From SSSZ01 sp036732025 (GTDB lineage: Bacteria > Pseudomonadota > Gammaproteobacteria > Burkholderiales > Rhodocyclaceae), in NCBI GenBank assembly GCA_036732025.1, contig DAINDE010000017.1:6116-70115 (forward strand): 64,000 bases of DNA. Direction: 5' to 3'. The stretch's first letter is position 1; every line of letters begins with the position of its first letter. A program made the position numbers and the translations under genes. This document shows, one piece after another, positions 17,658 through 25,865 of the stretch. The notes below the pieces were generated by a model. It saw only the letters and a list, made by a program, of their open reading frames with translations, did no database searches and was not told where the DNA came from.

Positions 17658-19088
17658 ATGACGTCGGTACGCAAGTCCATCGGCTACAGCCTGCTGTCGT
17701 CCAATGCGGTGACGGCCCTGCAATTCCTCGGCTCCCTGGTCATTGCCCGCCTGCTGACGCCGGAAGAAATCGGAGTCTTCTCCGTGGCGGCCGTCGTGGT
17801 CGCCCTGGCGCAGATACTGCGAGACCTCGGCGCTTCCGCCTACATCATCCAGGTGGAAGCGCTTACGACCGAGGTCCTCCGTGCCGCGTTCGGCGTCGCC
17901 CTGGTCGCGGGAGCGACGATCGGCCTCGCCCTGGCGGGCGCAAGCGGGATCATCGCCGAGTTTTACGACGAACCGCGGGTCCGGGTGGTCATGCTGATTC
18001 TGGCGTTGAACTTCGCCCTGACCCCCTTCGGCGCGGTGACCATGGCCTGCGTGCGGCGGGAAATGGGCTTTCGCTCCCTGGCGGTGGCGGATTCCCTCTC
18101 CGCTTGCGTTTCGCTGGCGACGTCGGTGTTCCTGGCCTACCGGGGATACGGTGCCGCCAGCCTGGCCTGGGCGTCGGTGGCCGGAACCCTGGCCAGTTGC
18201 ATCGCCTCCCTGTTCCTGCGCCCCGCCTACCTGCCCTGGCGGCCAAGTCTGAAGGGGGCCGGGGCGATCCTGGGGTTCGGCTCGATGACGACTTCGTCGA
18301 CCATTCTCGGCTATCTCAACATGTCGGCGGCCGATCTGGTGCTCGGCAAACTGGCGGGAATGAGCGCGGTGGCGTATTTCAACCGCTCGGCTTCCCTGAG
18401 CCGGTTCTTCGGGCAGATGCTGAACAAGGCCCTGGGGCCGGTGCTGCTGCCGGCGATGTCCGCCATCCGGCGGAACGGCGGCGACATGCGGACCGCCTTC
18501 CTCGACGGGACAGCGCTGCTGACCGGGGTGACCTGGCCTGCCTATGCCGTCATTGCCGTCGCGAGTGAGCCCCTCATCCTGCTCCTGTTCGGAGACCAAT
18601 GGCAGGCGGCAGTGCCCCTGGTGCCCTATATCGCCCTGACCGCCGCCATTTCCGCGACCCATTTCCTGTGCGGGACGACCTATACCGCCCGCGGCACGCC
18701 CGGCCTCAACCTGGCCGCGGAAGCCATCAATCTGCCGGTCAAGGTACTGGCAATCGTCTTCCTCGCGCCCCACGGAGTGCTGGCCGTCGCCCAGGGGTGG
18801 CCCGTCATTGCACTGGCCAGCGCAGCCGTACACCAGATCCTGCTCAACCGGGCCATGGGGCTCACGGTCGCGCAGTTGGCCGGAGCCGTGTGGAAGAGCG
18901 CCATCGTGGCGGCCTGCGCCGGCGCGGGCGGCCTGGCGGGCGCCAAGGGGGCGGGCGAAGTCGCAACGGGGCTGGCCACCGGGCTTGCCGGCGTGGTCGT
19001 CGGCGCGGCGATCGGCGGCGGCTTCGCCATGTCCGGCCTGAATCACCCCATGTGGAAAGAGGTGGTTCGCCTGTGGAATAAGCGGTAA
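17658..19088 (+). CDS. Wzx-like lipopolysaccharide/oligosaccharide flippase (second copy)
   Basis: A 476-residue MOP-superfamily flippase with about 14 hydrophobic segments. It starts MTSVRKSIGYSLLSSNAV at the ATG 16 bases after the previous stop; the frame is open upstream but runs into the methyltransferase. The VIARLLTPEEIGVFSVAAVV block and overall length match the minus-strand flippase at 13470, so the two are paralogues or alleles from two related clusters. Having flippases together with Wzt-type exporters implies that two export routes are encoded in the same locus. Confidence 0.88.
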   Translation: MTSVRKSIGYSLLSSNAVTALQFLGSLVIARLLTPEEIGVFSVAAVVVALAQILRDLGASAYIIQVEALTTEVLRAAFGVALVAGATIGLALAGASGIIAEFYDEPRVRVVMLILALNFALTPFGAVTMACVRREMGFRSLAVADSLSACVSLATSVFLAYRGYGAASLAWASVAGTLASCIASLFLRPAYLPWRPSLKGAGAILGFGSMTTSSTILGYLNMSAADLVLGKLAGMSAVAYFNRSASLSRFFGQMLNKALGPVLLPAMSAIRRNGGDMRTAFLDGTALLTGVTWPAYAVIAVASEPLILLLFGDQWQAAVPLVPYIALTAAISATHFLCGTTYTARGTPGLNLAAEAINLPVKVLAIVFLAPHGVLAVAQGWPVIALASAAVHQILLNRAMGLTVAQLAGAVWKSAIVAACAGAGGLAGAKGAGEVATGLATGLAGVVVGAAIGGGFAMSGLNHPMWKEVVRLWNKR

Positions 19089-19128
19089 CCGGCTTTAGAC
19101 GAAAAAATATTCATCCAGGGGATTGAAA

Positions 19129-20045
19129 GTGCTGACCGTGCTGTTCTCGACGCATAACGGAGCGACAACCTTGCCGACGATGCTGGAGGCGATGTGCGCA
19201 TTGGAGGAACCGGAGGGGGATACCACATCGTCGCCGTGCTGAATGCCTGCACGGACAACTCCCGGGAGATACTGGAGCGATACCTTCACCGCCTGCCCCT
19301 GACCCTTGTCGAGGAGCCGAGGTGCGGCAAGAACCACGCCCTGAACCGCGGACTTGCCGAAGCCAGGGGGGAACTGCTGGTATTTTCCGACGACGACGTC
19401 GTTCCCTTGAAGACCTGGCTGGTCGCCTACGAAAGGATGGCCCGGGAGCGGCCGGAATTCGACATTTTTGGCGGGCGCATCTTGCCCTACTGGATGGCGG
19501 AACCGCCGTCCTGGGTGCTGGAGCGGGTGCCCATGGGGCCGGTGTTCGCCGTGCATCCGGCGGACCTGGCGGGAGGCGAGACCCATCACGGCATGATCTG
19601 GGGGCCCAACATGATGGTCAGATCGAGGGTTTTTGCCGCCGGTTACCGGTTCAACGGCGATGTCGGTCCCGACGGCACCAATACCTACGCCATGGGCAGC
19701 GAATCGGAGTTTCTCGAGCGCCTGTCGGCCGCAGGGTACCGGAGCTGGTTCTGCGGGGAGTGTGCCGTCCAGCACATGATCCGGCCCTGGCAGTTGGAGA
19801 CGGAGTGGATCGTCGGACGGGCATTCCGCTACGGCAGATTCCGCTACGATCACGGCGAGCGGAAGCTGTGGGGAGACGTCCCCATGTGGCGGGGTTTGCC
19901 GCGCTGGATGTGGCGCCGGTATCTGGCGAATCTCGCCTCGATGCGCTGGTTGCGCTGGTGCGGCAGGGAGTGGGACTATTTCCGCGTCGCCTGGGAGGCT
20001 GAATATTTCAAGGGCCTGCTCCACCAGGCCCGGAGACGGAACTGA
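19129..20045 (+). pseudogene. Glycosyltransferase family 2 with a frameshift in a G5 tract
   Basis: A GT2 gene split over two frames. Frame one starts at the GTG at 19129 (VLTVLFSTHNGATTLPTML) and reads to about 19214, then would stop at 19237-19239. The second frame continues the same fold with GGYHIVAVLNACTDNSREIL, EEPRCGKNHALNRGL and the DXD motif FSDDDVVPL. The switch coincides with a run of five G at 19215-19219, and one extra G would restore a protein of about 305 residues. It could be a sequencing error, a phase-variable tract or true decay. The intact second frame alone could start at ATG 19194 but would lack the first strand of the nucleotide-binding fold. Confidence 0.75.
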
Positions 20046-20048
20046 GCC

Positions 20049-21185
20049 ATGGTCGAAGCGAACGGAGCGTGGGGCCGCACCATGCGTCGCCTGGGTGCGA
20101 CGATGGCCGTCGTGCTCGCGAGCGGCGCCCTGGGCGCGGCGGAGCTTACACCGGAAACCGATCGTCTGAGGGCATGGCTTGCCCGGGAAAACGAGGGATT
20201 CGCCCTCGGCGGCCATTGGAGCGCCGGTAGCGCCAGCGTCGGCTGGGACGTGCAGGCGGCCATTTCCGGGCGGCAACCGCTCCTCTTCAGCGTCGAGTAC
20301 TACGACGTCGGGCCGGTGGAGCGCAAGCCGAAGGAGCGGGCCCAGGCGGCGGCTTACCTCCTGGAAAAGTTTCGGAGCGGGGGCATCTGCACCCTGGTCG
20401 ATCACATGCCCAATCCGGTGACCCGGGGCGACGCCTGGGATATCGGCGGCAACGCCCTCGCGGCAATCCTTCCCGGCGGTGCGGAACATGCGGCCTATCG
20501 GGCCTATCTCGACCGGCTGGCCGAGTTTCTCTCCGGGCTGCAGGTCAACGGGGTGAAGGTGCCCGTCCTCTTCCGGCCCTTCCACGAAATGAACGGCAAC
20601 TGGTTCTGGTGGGGAGGGAAATCGGCGGCGACCAGCGGCCTCGTGGATCTGTGGCGCTTCACCCACGATTACCTGATGGTGGAGAAGGACGTCGATAACG
20701 TCCTCTGGGTGTGGTCGCCCAACGTGTCGCCCTATCCTTCCACGGCCGAGTTCGAAGCCTACTGGCCCGGCAGGAATTATGTCGACGTGGTCGGGCTCGA
20801 TGGCTATGACAATACGCCCAACCCGAATTTCGAGAGTGCGAGCTTTACGGGCAGCTTCCAGATCGTCTCCAATCTCGCCTGGCGCAACCGCTTGCCCATC
20901 GCCTGGAGCGAGATCGGATTCAAGCCGGGGGGCCAGGCCGTGCCCGGGGTGTGGAACGAACGCGTCCTGCCGGCGCTGAAGAAACAGTACCGGTACGTGC
21001 GCTACGTCCTCATCTGGAATGCGGATTTCGGTCCCCGGCCGGGCACGCCGGCGGCGCCGGGATTCGCCGAGCTGTCGGCGAGTCCCGGGGTCCTTCGTCT
21101 GGGCGATGCCCCGGGGAGCGACATTTACGGCCCGGGATACCCGGCGACGCAGACGCGCCCGGGAAGGGGCGACGCCGTCCGGTAA
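20049..21185 (+). CDS. Secreted glycoside hydrolase family 26 (mannanase-like)
   Basis: A 378-residue GH26-like TIM-barrel enzyme. The N-terminal signal peptide is RRLGATMAVVLASGALGAA; translation could start at 20049 or at the ATG at 20082, just before the signal. The acid/base Glu is in FRPFHEMNGNWFWWGG (about E180) and the nucleophile in IAWSEIGF (about E288), both in the expected places for endo-beta-1,4-mannanases and related enzymes. Encoded at the end of a glycan-assembly series, it probably cuts the exported polysaccharide, but the substrate is unproven. It converges on the WaaA-like gene 48 bases away. Confidence 0.85.
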   Translation: MVEANGAWGRTMRRLGATMAVVLASGALGAAELTPETDRLRAWLARENEGFALGGHWSAGSASVGWDVQAAISGRQPLLFSVEYYDVGPVERKPKERAQAAAYLLEKFRSGGICTLVDHMPNPVTRGDAWDIGGNALAAILPGGAEHAAYRAYLDRLAEFLSGLQVNGVKVPVLFRPFHEMNGNWFWWGGKSAATSGLVDLWRFTHDYLMVEKDVDNVLWVWSPNVSPYPSTAEFEAYWPGRNYVDVVGLDGYDNTPNPNFESASFTGSFQIVSNLAWRNRLPIAWSEIGFKPGGQAVPGVWNERVLPALKKQYRYVRYVLIWNADFGPRPGTPAAPGFAELSASPGVLRLGDAPGSDIYGPGYPATQTRPGRGDAVR

Positions 21186-21233
21186 GGGGGCGCGACGCAC
21201 CGCGGCGAATGCAGGCGGGCGGCAGGCAGGGCG

Positions 21234-22547
21234 TCAGCGGCCCAGCCAGGGCTCGATCAGGGCCATGTGCCGGGCAACCGCGCCCTTGGCGGCGGCAAGC
21301 GTTTCGTGGATGAGATGCTTGCGGTCCCGGTAGCTGTCGGGGTTGTCCAGCCACTCCAGCCAGCAGGCCGACAATTCTTCGACGTTCGCCGCCTCCTGTA
21401 GGCAATTCGCATCCAGGAGCATCCGGTATACCGGATAGGACGGGTAGGTCGGGTCCCAGCCCGGCTTCACCGTCACCGGTTTTTCGAAGCCCAGGGGTTC
21501 CAGCACGTTGTGGTCGGTCCCCATGTAGGCGACGGTGGCGGCGGCGAAGAAGTCGCGCAGTTCGCCGATGGTGTCGAGGACCAGGCAGGCGGTTTCCGGC
21601 CCCACGGCCACGTCGGGAACGGCGGAGCGGAAGAGGGACGGCAACCGCATCTCCCGCAATAGTTGCGCCAGGGCCTCCATGCGTTCCTTGACCTCCGGGT
21701 GGCGGGGGGCGAGGACGATGAGGGCCTCCGGGTGGGCGGCGCGAACGGCGGCGAAGGCGTCGAGGACGAGCTGCTGTTCCGGCAGCTCGGTGACGCAGCC
21801 GGCGACGACGATGGGCCGGCCGGCGGCAAGCAGCGAGCCGAGCATGGCCGGGCTGCGGGCCTGGGCCGGGGACCATTGCGGCGAGGGCAGGGCGTCGAAC
21901 TTGATGTTGCCGGTGACGGTGACGCGCTCGGCCGGGGCGCCGGCGGCGACCAGGGCGTCGCGGATGGCCTCGGTCTGGGCGGCGATGACGTCGAAGGCCC
22001 CCAGGGTGTCGCGCTGGAAAAGCCGCCGTTCGATGGCATCCATGCGGCAGGAGGAGGGGTAGAAGTATAGCCAGCCGTTGACGATGGCGGTGAAGGCGCC
22101 GCGGCGCTTGGCTTCGAGCAGGAAGGCGAAGGAGAAGCGGCAGGGAGCGTCCCCCGGCCAACAGGGGATTTCCCCCACCACCAGGGCCCGGGGCGGGTAG
22201 AGGGCGGCGAGTTCGGCGGCGTCGTCGCCGTGGCCGCGGGTGATGCAGATTTCCGCCGCCGGGTAGCGGGCGCCGTAGCTATCCCGGTAATGGGGGTGGT
22301 CGCTGATGAGCACCAGCTTGAGGTCGGGCCGGCGGGCCACCAGGGCCTTGAGCAGGGGATCGATGGCGTTCAGTTCGCCGATGGTGGAGACGAAAACCCA
22401 CAGCGCCGGTAGGGGACGCTCCGGGCGGCGGACTTCCAGGTGGCCGGCGGCGGCGTTGCCGCGCAGGTCGCTCAGGGCTTCCAGGAGGCGGAAGGCCTGC
22501 CATTTGAGGCGGGTGGCGAGGCCGATGCGGGAAGGGGCGGGGGTCAT
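21234..22547 (-). CDS. WaaA-like 3-deoxy-D-manno-octulosonic acid transferase
   Basis: A 437-residue GT-B protein of the WaaA/KdtA family. The N-terminal Kdo-transferase domain has VFVSTIGELNAIDPL, whose Glu aligns with the family's general base, and VVGEIPCWPGDAP. The linker and C-terminal domain carry VTVTGNIKFDAL, VLAPRHPEVKERM and YMGTDHNVLEPLGFEKP. It differs from lipid A WaaA in the motif around the base (STIGE instead of the usual VSVGE) and lacks a clear membrane helix, so it may act on a capsule or exopolysaccharide acceptor. It is last in a five-gene minus-strand operon, six bases after kdsD. Confidence 0.82.
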   Translation of the reverse strand: MTPAPSRIGLATRLKWQAFRLLEALSDLRGNAAAGHLEVRRPERPLPALWVFVSTIGELNAIDPLLKALVARRPDLKLVLISDHPHYRDSYGARYPAAEICITRGHGDDAAELAALYPPRALVVGEIPCWPGDAPCRFSFAFLLEAKRRGAFTAIVNGWLYFYPSSCRMDAIERRLFQRDTLGAFDVIAAQTEAIRDALVAAGAPAERVTVTGNIKFDALPSPQWSPAQARSPAMLGSLLAAGRPIVVAGCVTELPEQQLVLDAFAAVRAAHPEALIVLAPRHPEVKERMEALAQLLREMRLPSLFRSAVPDVAVGPETACLVLDTIGELRDFFAAATVAYMGTDHNVLEPLGFEKPVTVKPGWDPTYPSYPVYRMLLDANCLQEAANVEELSACWLEWLDNPDSYRDRKHLIHETLAAAKGAVARHMALIEPWLGR

Positions 22548-22553
22548 GGCGAA

Positions 22554-23564
22554 TCAGAGGACGCCGGCCTGGAAGAGGTCGTGCATGTTGAGGGCGCCCA
22601 CCAGCCGGTTGTCGGCATCCACCACCAGGAGGCCGTTGATGCGGCGCTCTTCCATCATCTTCACCGCCTCGGCGGCCAGGCGTTCGGGGTCGACGGTGTG
22701 GGGGTTGCGCTTCATCAAGTCGGTGATGCGGGCCGCCCGCAGGTCGGCGCCGGCGGCCAGGGCGCGGCGCAGGTCGCCGTCGGTGAAGATGCCCAGGATA
22801 CGGTGTTCGTCGTCGACGATGGCGGTCATGCCCAGGCCCTTGGAACTCATCTCCAGGAGGGCGTCGGCCAGGGCGCAACCGGGCCCGACCGTGGGCAGGG
22901 CCGCACCGCTGTGCATGACGTCGCTCACCCGCACCAGCAGGCGCTTGCCCAGCTTGCCGCCGGGGTGGGAGCGGGCGAAGTCCTCGGCGCCGAAGCCGCG
23001 GGCCTTGAGGAGCGCCAGGGCGAGGGCATCGCCCAGGGCCAGGGCGGCGGTGGTGCTGGAGGTGGGGGCCAGCCCCAGGGGGCAGGCTTCCTTTTCCACG
23101 CCGGCGTCGAGATGCACGTCCGCCTGGCGGGCCAGGGTGGAGGCGGGGACGCCGGTCATGGCGATGAGCTTGGCGCCGTGGCGCTTGAGGAGCGGCACGA
23201 TGGCCACCAGTTCGGCGCTTTCGCCGGAATTGGAGATGGCGATGACCACGTCGTCGGGGGTGATCATGCCCAGGTCGCCGTGGCTGGCTTCGGCAGGATG
23301 GACGAAGAAGGCGGGGGTACCGGTGCTGGCCATGGTGGCGGCGATCTTGCGGGCGATGTGGCCGGACTTGCCGATGCCGCTGACGACGACGCGGCCGCGG
23401 CAGGCCAGCATCATGGCGACGGCGGCGGCGAAGCCCCCGTCGAGGTGCCCGATGAGGCCGAGGACGGCGTCGGCCTCGGTGCGCAGGACATCCCGGGCAA
23501 GTTCGAGCAGTTCGTCGGCGGAAGTGGCCGGGGCGGGTCGGGCGGGGCGGCTGGAATCAAGCAT
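22554..23564 (-). CDS. kdsD: D-arabinose 5-phosphate isomerase (KdsD/KpsF family)
   Basis: A 336-residue enzyme that converts ribulose 5-phosphate to arabinose 5-phosphate, the first step to CMP-Kdo. The N-terminal SIS domain contains VVVSGIGKSGHIARKIAATM, HPAEASHGDLGMI and ISNSGES. Two CBS domains follow (VMHSGAALPTV and DLMKRNPHTV, each with a GIFTDGDLRR or LLVVDADNRLVG motif). It overlaps the upstream acyltransferase gene by eight bases. Together with the adjacent WaaA-like gene this points to Kdo in the polysaccharide, like KpsF of capsule loci. No kdsA, kdsB or kdsC is present in the window. Confidence 0.92.
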   Translation of the reverse strand: MLDSSRPARPAPATSADELLELARDVLRTEADAVLGLIGHLDGGFAAAVAMMLACRGRVVVSGIGKSGHIARKIAATMASTGTPAFFVHPAEASHGDLGMITPDDVVIAISNSGESAELVAIVPLLKRHGAKLIAMTGVPASTLARQADVHLDAGVEKEACPLGLAPTSSTTAALALGDALALALLKARGFGAEDFARSHPGGKLGKRLLVRVSDVMHSGAALPTVGPGCALADALLEMSSKGLGMTAIVDDEHRILGIFTDGDLRRALAAGADLRAARITDLMKRNPHTVDPERLAAEAVKMMEERRINGLLVVDADNRLVGALNMHDLFQAGVL

Positions 23565-24636
23565 TTTCTGCCTCCGGAGCGGTCGTCGCCGCGGCCTGGG
23601 GGGCCGCCCGGCGGGCCCGCCACTGCAGCAGGCGGGGGATGACGCTGAAGCGGTAGGCGTTGGCGTGGTAGAGGGTGCGGGCCTGGTCGGTCCAGCGGGT
23701 GTGCCATTCCATCAGCTTGCCGTAGAACTCGATGCGTTTGATGCGGCCCTCGCCGTAGAGCTGCTGCATCTGCTCCTCGCGCATGAGGAAGGCGGGGGAG
23801 AGGCTGCGGTTGGAACCGTCGTAGGTGGTCTTGAGAATCACCAGCAGGTCGTCGCGTTCGATGCACAGATCCATGGCGGCCACCTGCTCCCCCAGTCGAT
23901 AACGGTAGACGACGCCGCGGCCGGCCCGGCAGAAATTCTCCATCATGGCCAGGTAGAAGCGGCCCTGGTCGTTGTCCAGACTGACGGCGGTGCCTTCCGC
24001 CGCCTTCCAGCTGGCAGTCTCGAGGGCGCCGTATTGGCTGATCGCTTCGCGCATGGCGGCGGCGTCGCGGAGGATTTCCAGGGTTGGTGCCACGCCGTCG
24101 GCCTGCAGCTTGTTGCGCTGCTTGCGCATGTTCTGGCGCAGGTTCTTGCCGCGGGACTCCCAGTAGGCGGCGAAGTCGCCGGCCAGCTCCACCCAGGCGG
24201 TCTGGATGTAGTCCAGGGTGCCGAAGCAGGGGCGGTTGGCGGGGCGCACCTGGTAGAGGGGATCCAGTTCGGTGAGGCCGAGGCCCAGGTTGAAGCCGGG
24301 CAGGGCCCGCAGCAGGCTGTCGGCGAGGCTGTCCACGGCGACCGTGGGCAGCGCCACCACCGGCCCCAGGGGCATCTGGGAGGGCTGGAAGGTGCTCCAG
24401 CGCCCGGTGCCGGCCCGCTGCAGGAGCAGGGCCGCCACCGGCTCGCCGCCGCTCCGGCCGACGGCCAGGGTTTCCCGGCCGCTGCCGAAGGCGGCGACGA
24501 GGGGCGCGACGAACAGGCTTTCCAGGAAGGGCAGGTTGGCGCCCCGGGCGTTGATCCCATCCCAGGTGGCGGCCTGGGCGGCGAAGTCGCGGGTGGGATG
24601 GAAGGTCCAGTCGATAGGCATGGTTTTTTGCGTCAT
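23557..24636 (-). CDS. GNAT/BioF2-like acyltransferase
   Basis: A 359-residue protein with the double-GNAT architecture of CelD/BioF2/FemAB-like acyltransferases. Recognisable are FAAYWESRGKNLRQNMRKQRN, a segment common to this family, ETASWKAAEGTAVS, VVYRYRLGEQVAAMDLCIE, and LKTTYDGSNRSLSPAFLM. It likely N- or O-acylates an amino sugar made by the DegT enzyme of the same operon (inference). The start is the ATG overlapping the upstream stop (ATGA at 24633-24636). It could be related to the FemAB-like proteins of XrtA loci, but I could not establish orthology. Confidence 0.7.
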   Translation of the reverse strand: MTQKTMPIDWTFHPTRDFAAQAATWDGINARGANLPFLESLFVAPLVAAFGSGRETLAVGRSGGEPVAALLLQRAGTGRWSTFQPSQMPLGPVVALPTVAVDSLADSLLRALPGFNLGLGLTELDPLYQVRPANRPCFGTLDYIQTAWVELAGDFAAYWESRGKNLRQNMRKQRNKLQADGVAPTLEILRDAAAMREAISQYGALETASWKAAEGTAVSLDNDQGRFYLAMMENFCRAGRGVVYRYRLGEQVAAMDLCIERDDLLVILKTTYDGSNRSLSPAFLMREEQMQQLYGEGRIKRIEFYGKLMEWHTRWTDQARTLYHANAYRFSVIPRLLQWRARRAAPQAAATTAPEAENA

Positions 24637-25865
24637 GGGGTGATTTCGTCGAAAAGTCTGGCCAGCTGGGCGGTCCGGCCGCGCCGGGAACAGCCGGCGG
24701 CGTTGGGGACCCGCTGGCGGCCGGCAGCCAGGGCGGCGAGCCATTCCCGCAGGGCGCGGGCGATGTCGTCGGCGGATTCCAGGTCGGCCAGGAAGTGTCC
24801 GGGATGGGCGGCCACCACGCCGGCGGTGTCCCCCCGCGGGTCGGTCAGGGCGAGGATGGGGTGTCCCGCCCGCAGGTATTCGTAGACCTTGGCCGGCACC
24901 TGATCGTTGCAGCCGGCCGATTGCAGCAGCAGCAACCCCTGGGCGGCAAGCATTTCCGTCAGGGCGTCGATGTAATCGAGTTCCGGCGCTATGTCGATGA
25001 ATTCCTGCACGCCTTCCTCCCGGGCAAGGTGCTGGAGGAAGGCCTCATGGACCGGCGCGCGGAAACGGACCAGGAGGCGTCCGGCCTGGGCGTCGCCGGT
25101 ATCGGTCAGTCGCCGCAGGGCGCGGAAGAGCTGGCGCGGATTGCGCCACTCGGGGTAGACGATGCCGCTGTGGAGCAGGACGATGCGGCCGGTGTCGGCC
25201 GGGGGGCGCGCCCGGTGGCGGGCTTCCGCCGCGGCGAAGGCGCCCTCGTCGAAGCCGTTTTCCAGGAGCGACAGGCGATCCTCCGGCCAGCCGTAGCGCC
25301 GGCGGTAGAGGTCGAGGGTGCCCCGGGTGGTGAAGGTGGCGCGGCTGGCCCGGGCAAAGACCTTTTCCTCGGTGCGCTGGTAGCTGCGCCAGGTGGCCGG
25401 GTCCGGCGGGTAATCCTCCTGGGCCATGGGGTCCCGGAAGTCGGCGACCCAGGGCAACCCCGAGAGGCGTTGCAGGGTGTGGCCGATGAGATGGGCGGTG
25501 GCGATGGGGTAGGTGCTCCACAGGGCCTTCGGGCGGAAGCGCCGGATGAGCCCGAGGCCCAGCGGAACGGCGCCGAGCCACCAACTGACCCAGCGATCGG
25601 GGCGGGCCAGGCAGCCGATGTAGTGCCCGGCCAGGGACAGGTGGCGGGCGGTGTCGAGGGCGAAGGCGCGGTAGACCGGTGCGGGCGGCAGGGCGTCGTG
25701 GGTGGCCGAGACATGCTCGTAGGCCCGCGGCGCTGCCGTCAGGACGAGGGGTTGCCAGCCGAAGGCCGGCAAGTTTTCGGCGAAGCGCAGGGCCCGCTGG
25801 ACCCCGCTGCTACCGGCCAGTGGCGGGTAATGGTAGGCGATGAGCAGGACGCGCCGGTCGCTCAT
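24633..25865 (-). CDS. Glycosyltransferase family 4 (GT-B fold)
   Basis: A 410-residue GT4-like glycosyltransferase beginning RRVLLIAYHYPPLAGSSGVQR, with PWVADFRDPMAQEDYPP and LSLLENGFDEGAF in the linker, LLHSGIVYPEWRNPRQLF at the start of the nucleotide domain, and VPAKVYEYLRAGHPILAL as donor-binding segment. The ATG at 25863-25865 overlaps the preceding aminotransferase stop (ATGA). The same frame stays open far upstream, through the DegT gene, but that part is antisense-like Pro/Arg-rich sequence. It belongs to the DegT-GT4-GNAT-kdsD-waaA-like operon. Confidence 0.83.
   Translation of the reverse strand: MSDRRVLLIAYHYPPLAGSSGVQRALRFAENLPAFGWQPLVLTAAPRAYEHVSATHDALPPAPVYRAFALDTARHLSLAGHYIGCLARPDRWVSWWLGAVPLGLGLIRRFRPKALWSTYPIATAHLIGHTLQRLSGLPWVADFRDPMAQEDYPPDPATWRSYQRTEEKVFARASRATFTTRGTLDLYRRRYGWPEDRLSLLENGFDEGAFAAAEARHRARPPADTGRIVLLHSGIVYPEWRNPRQLFRALRRLTDTGDAQAGRLLVRFRAPVHEAFLQHLAREEGVQEFIDIAPELDYIDALTEMLAAQGLLLLQSAGCNDQVPAKVYEYLRAGHPILALTDPRGDTAGVVAAHPGHFLADLESADDIARALREWLAALAAGRQRVPNAAGCSRRGRTAQLARLFDEITP

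Noticed and set aside
19095..21200. 701-codon open frame on the minus strand
   Set aside because: It is the antisense of the GT2 and GH26 genes; its protein is Pro/Arg/His-rich with no family motifs, as expected from high-GC codon bias.
22306..24885. 859-codon open frame on the plus strand
   Set aside because: Covers kdsD and neighbours in antisense; Ser/Arg/Ala-rich shadow.
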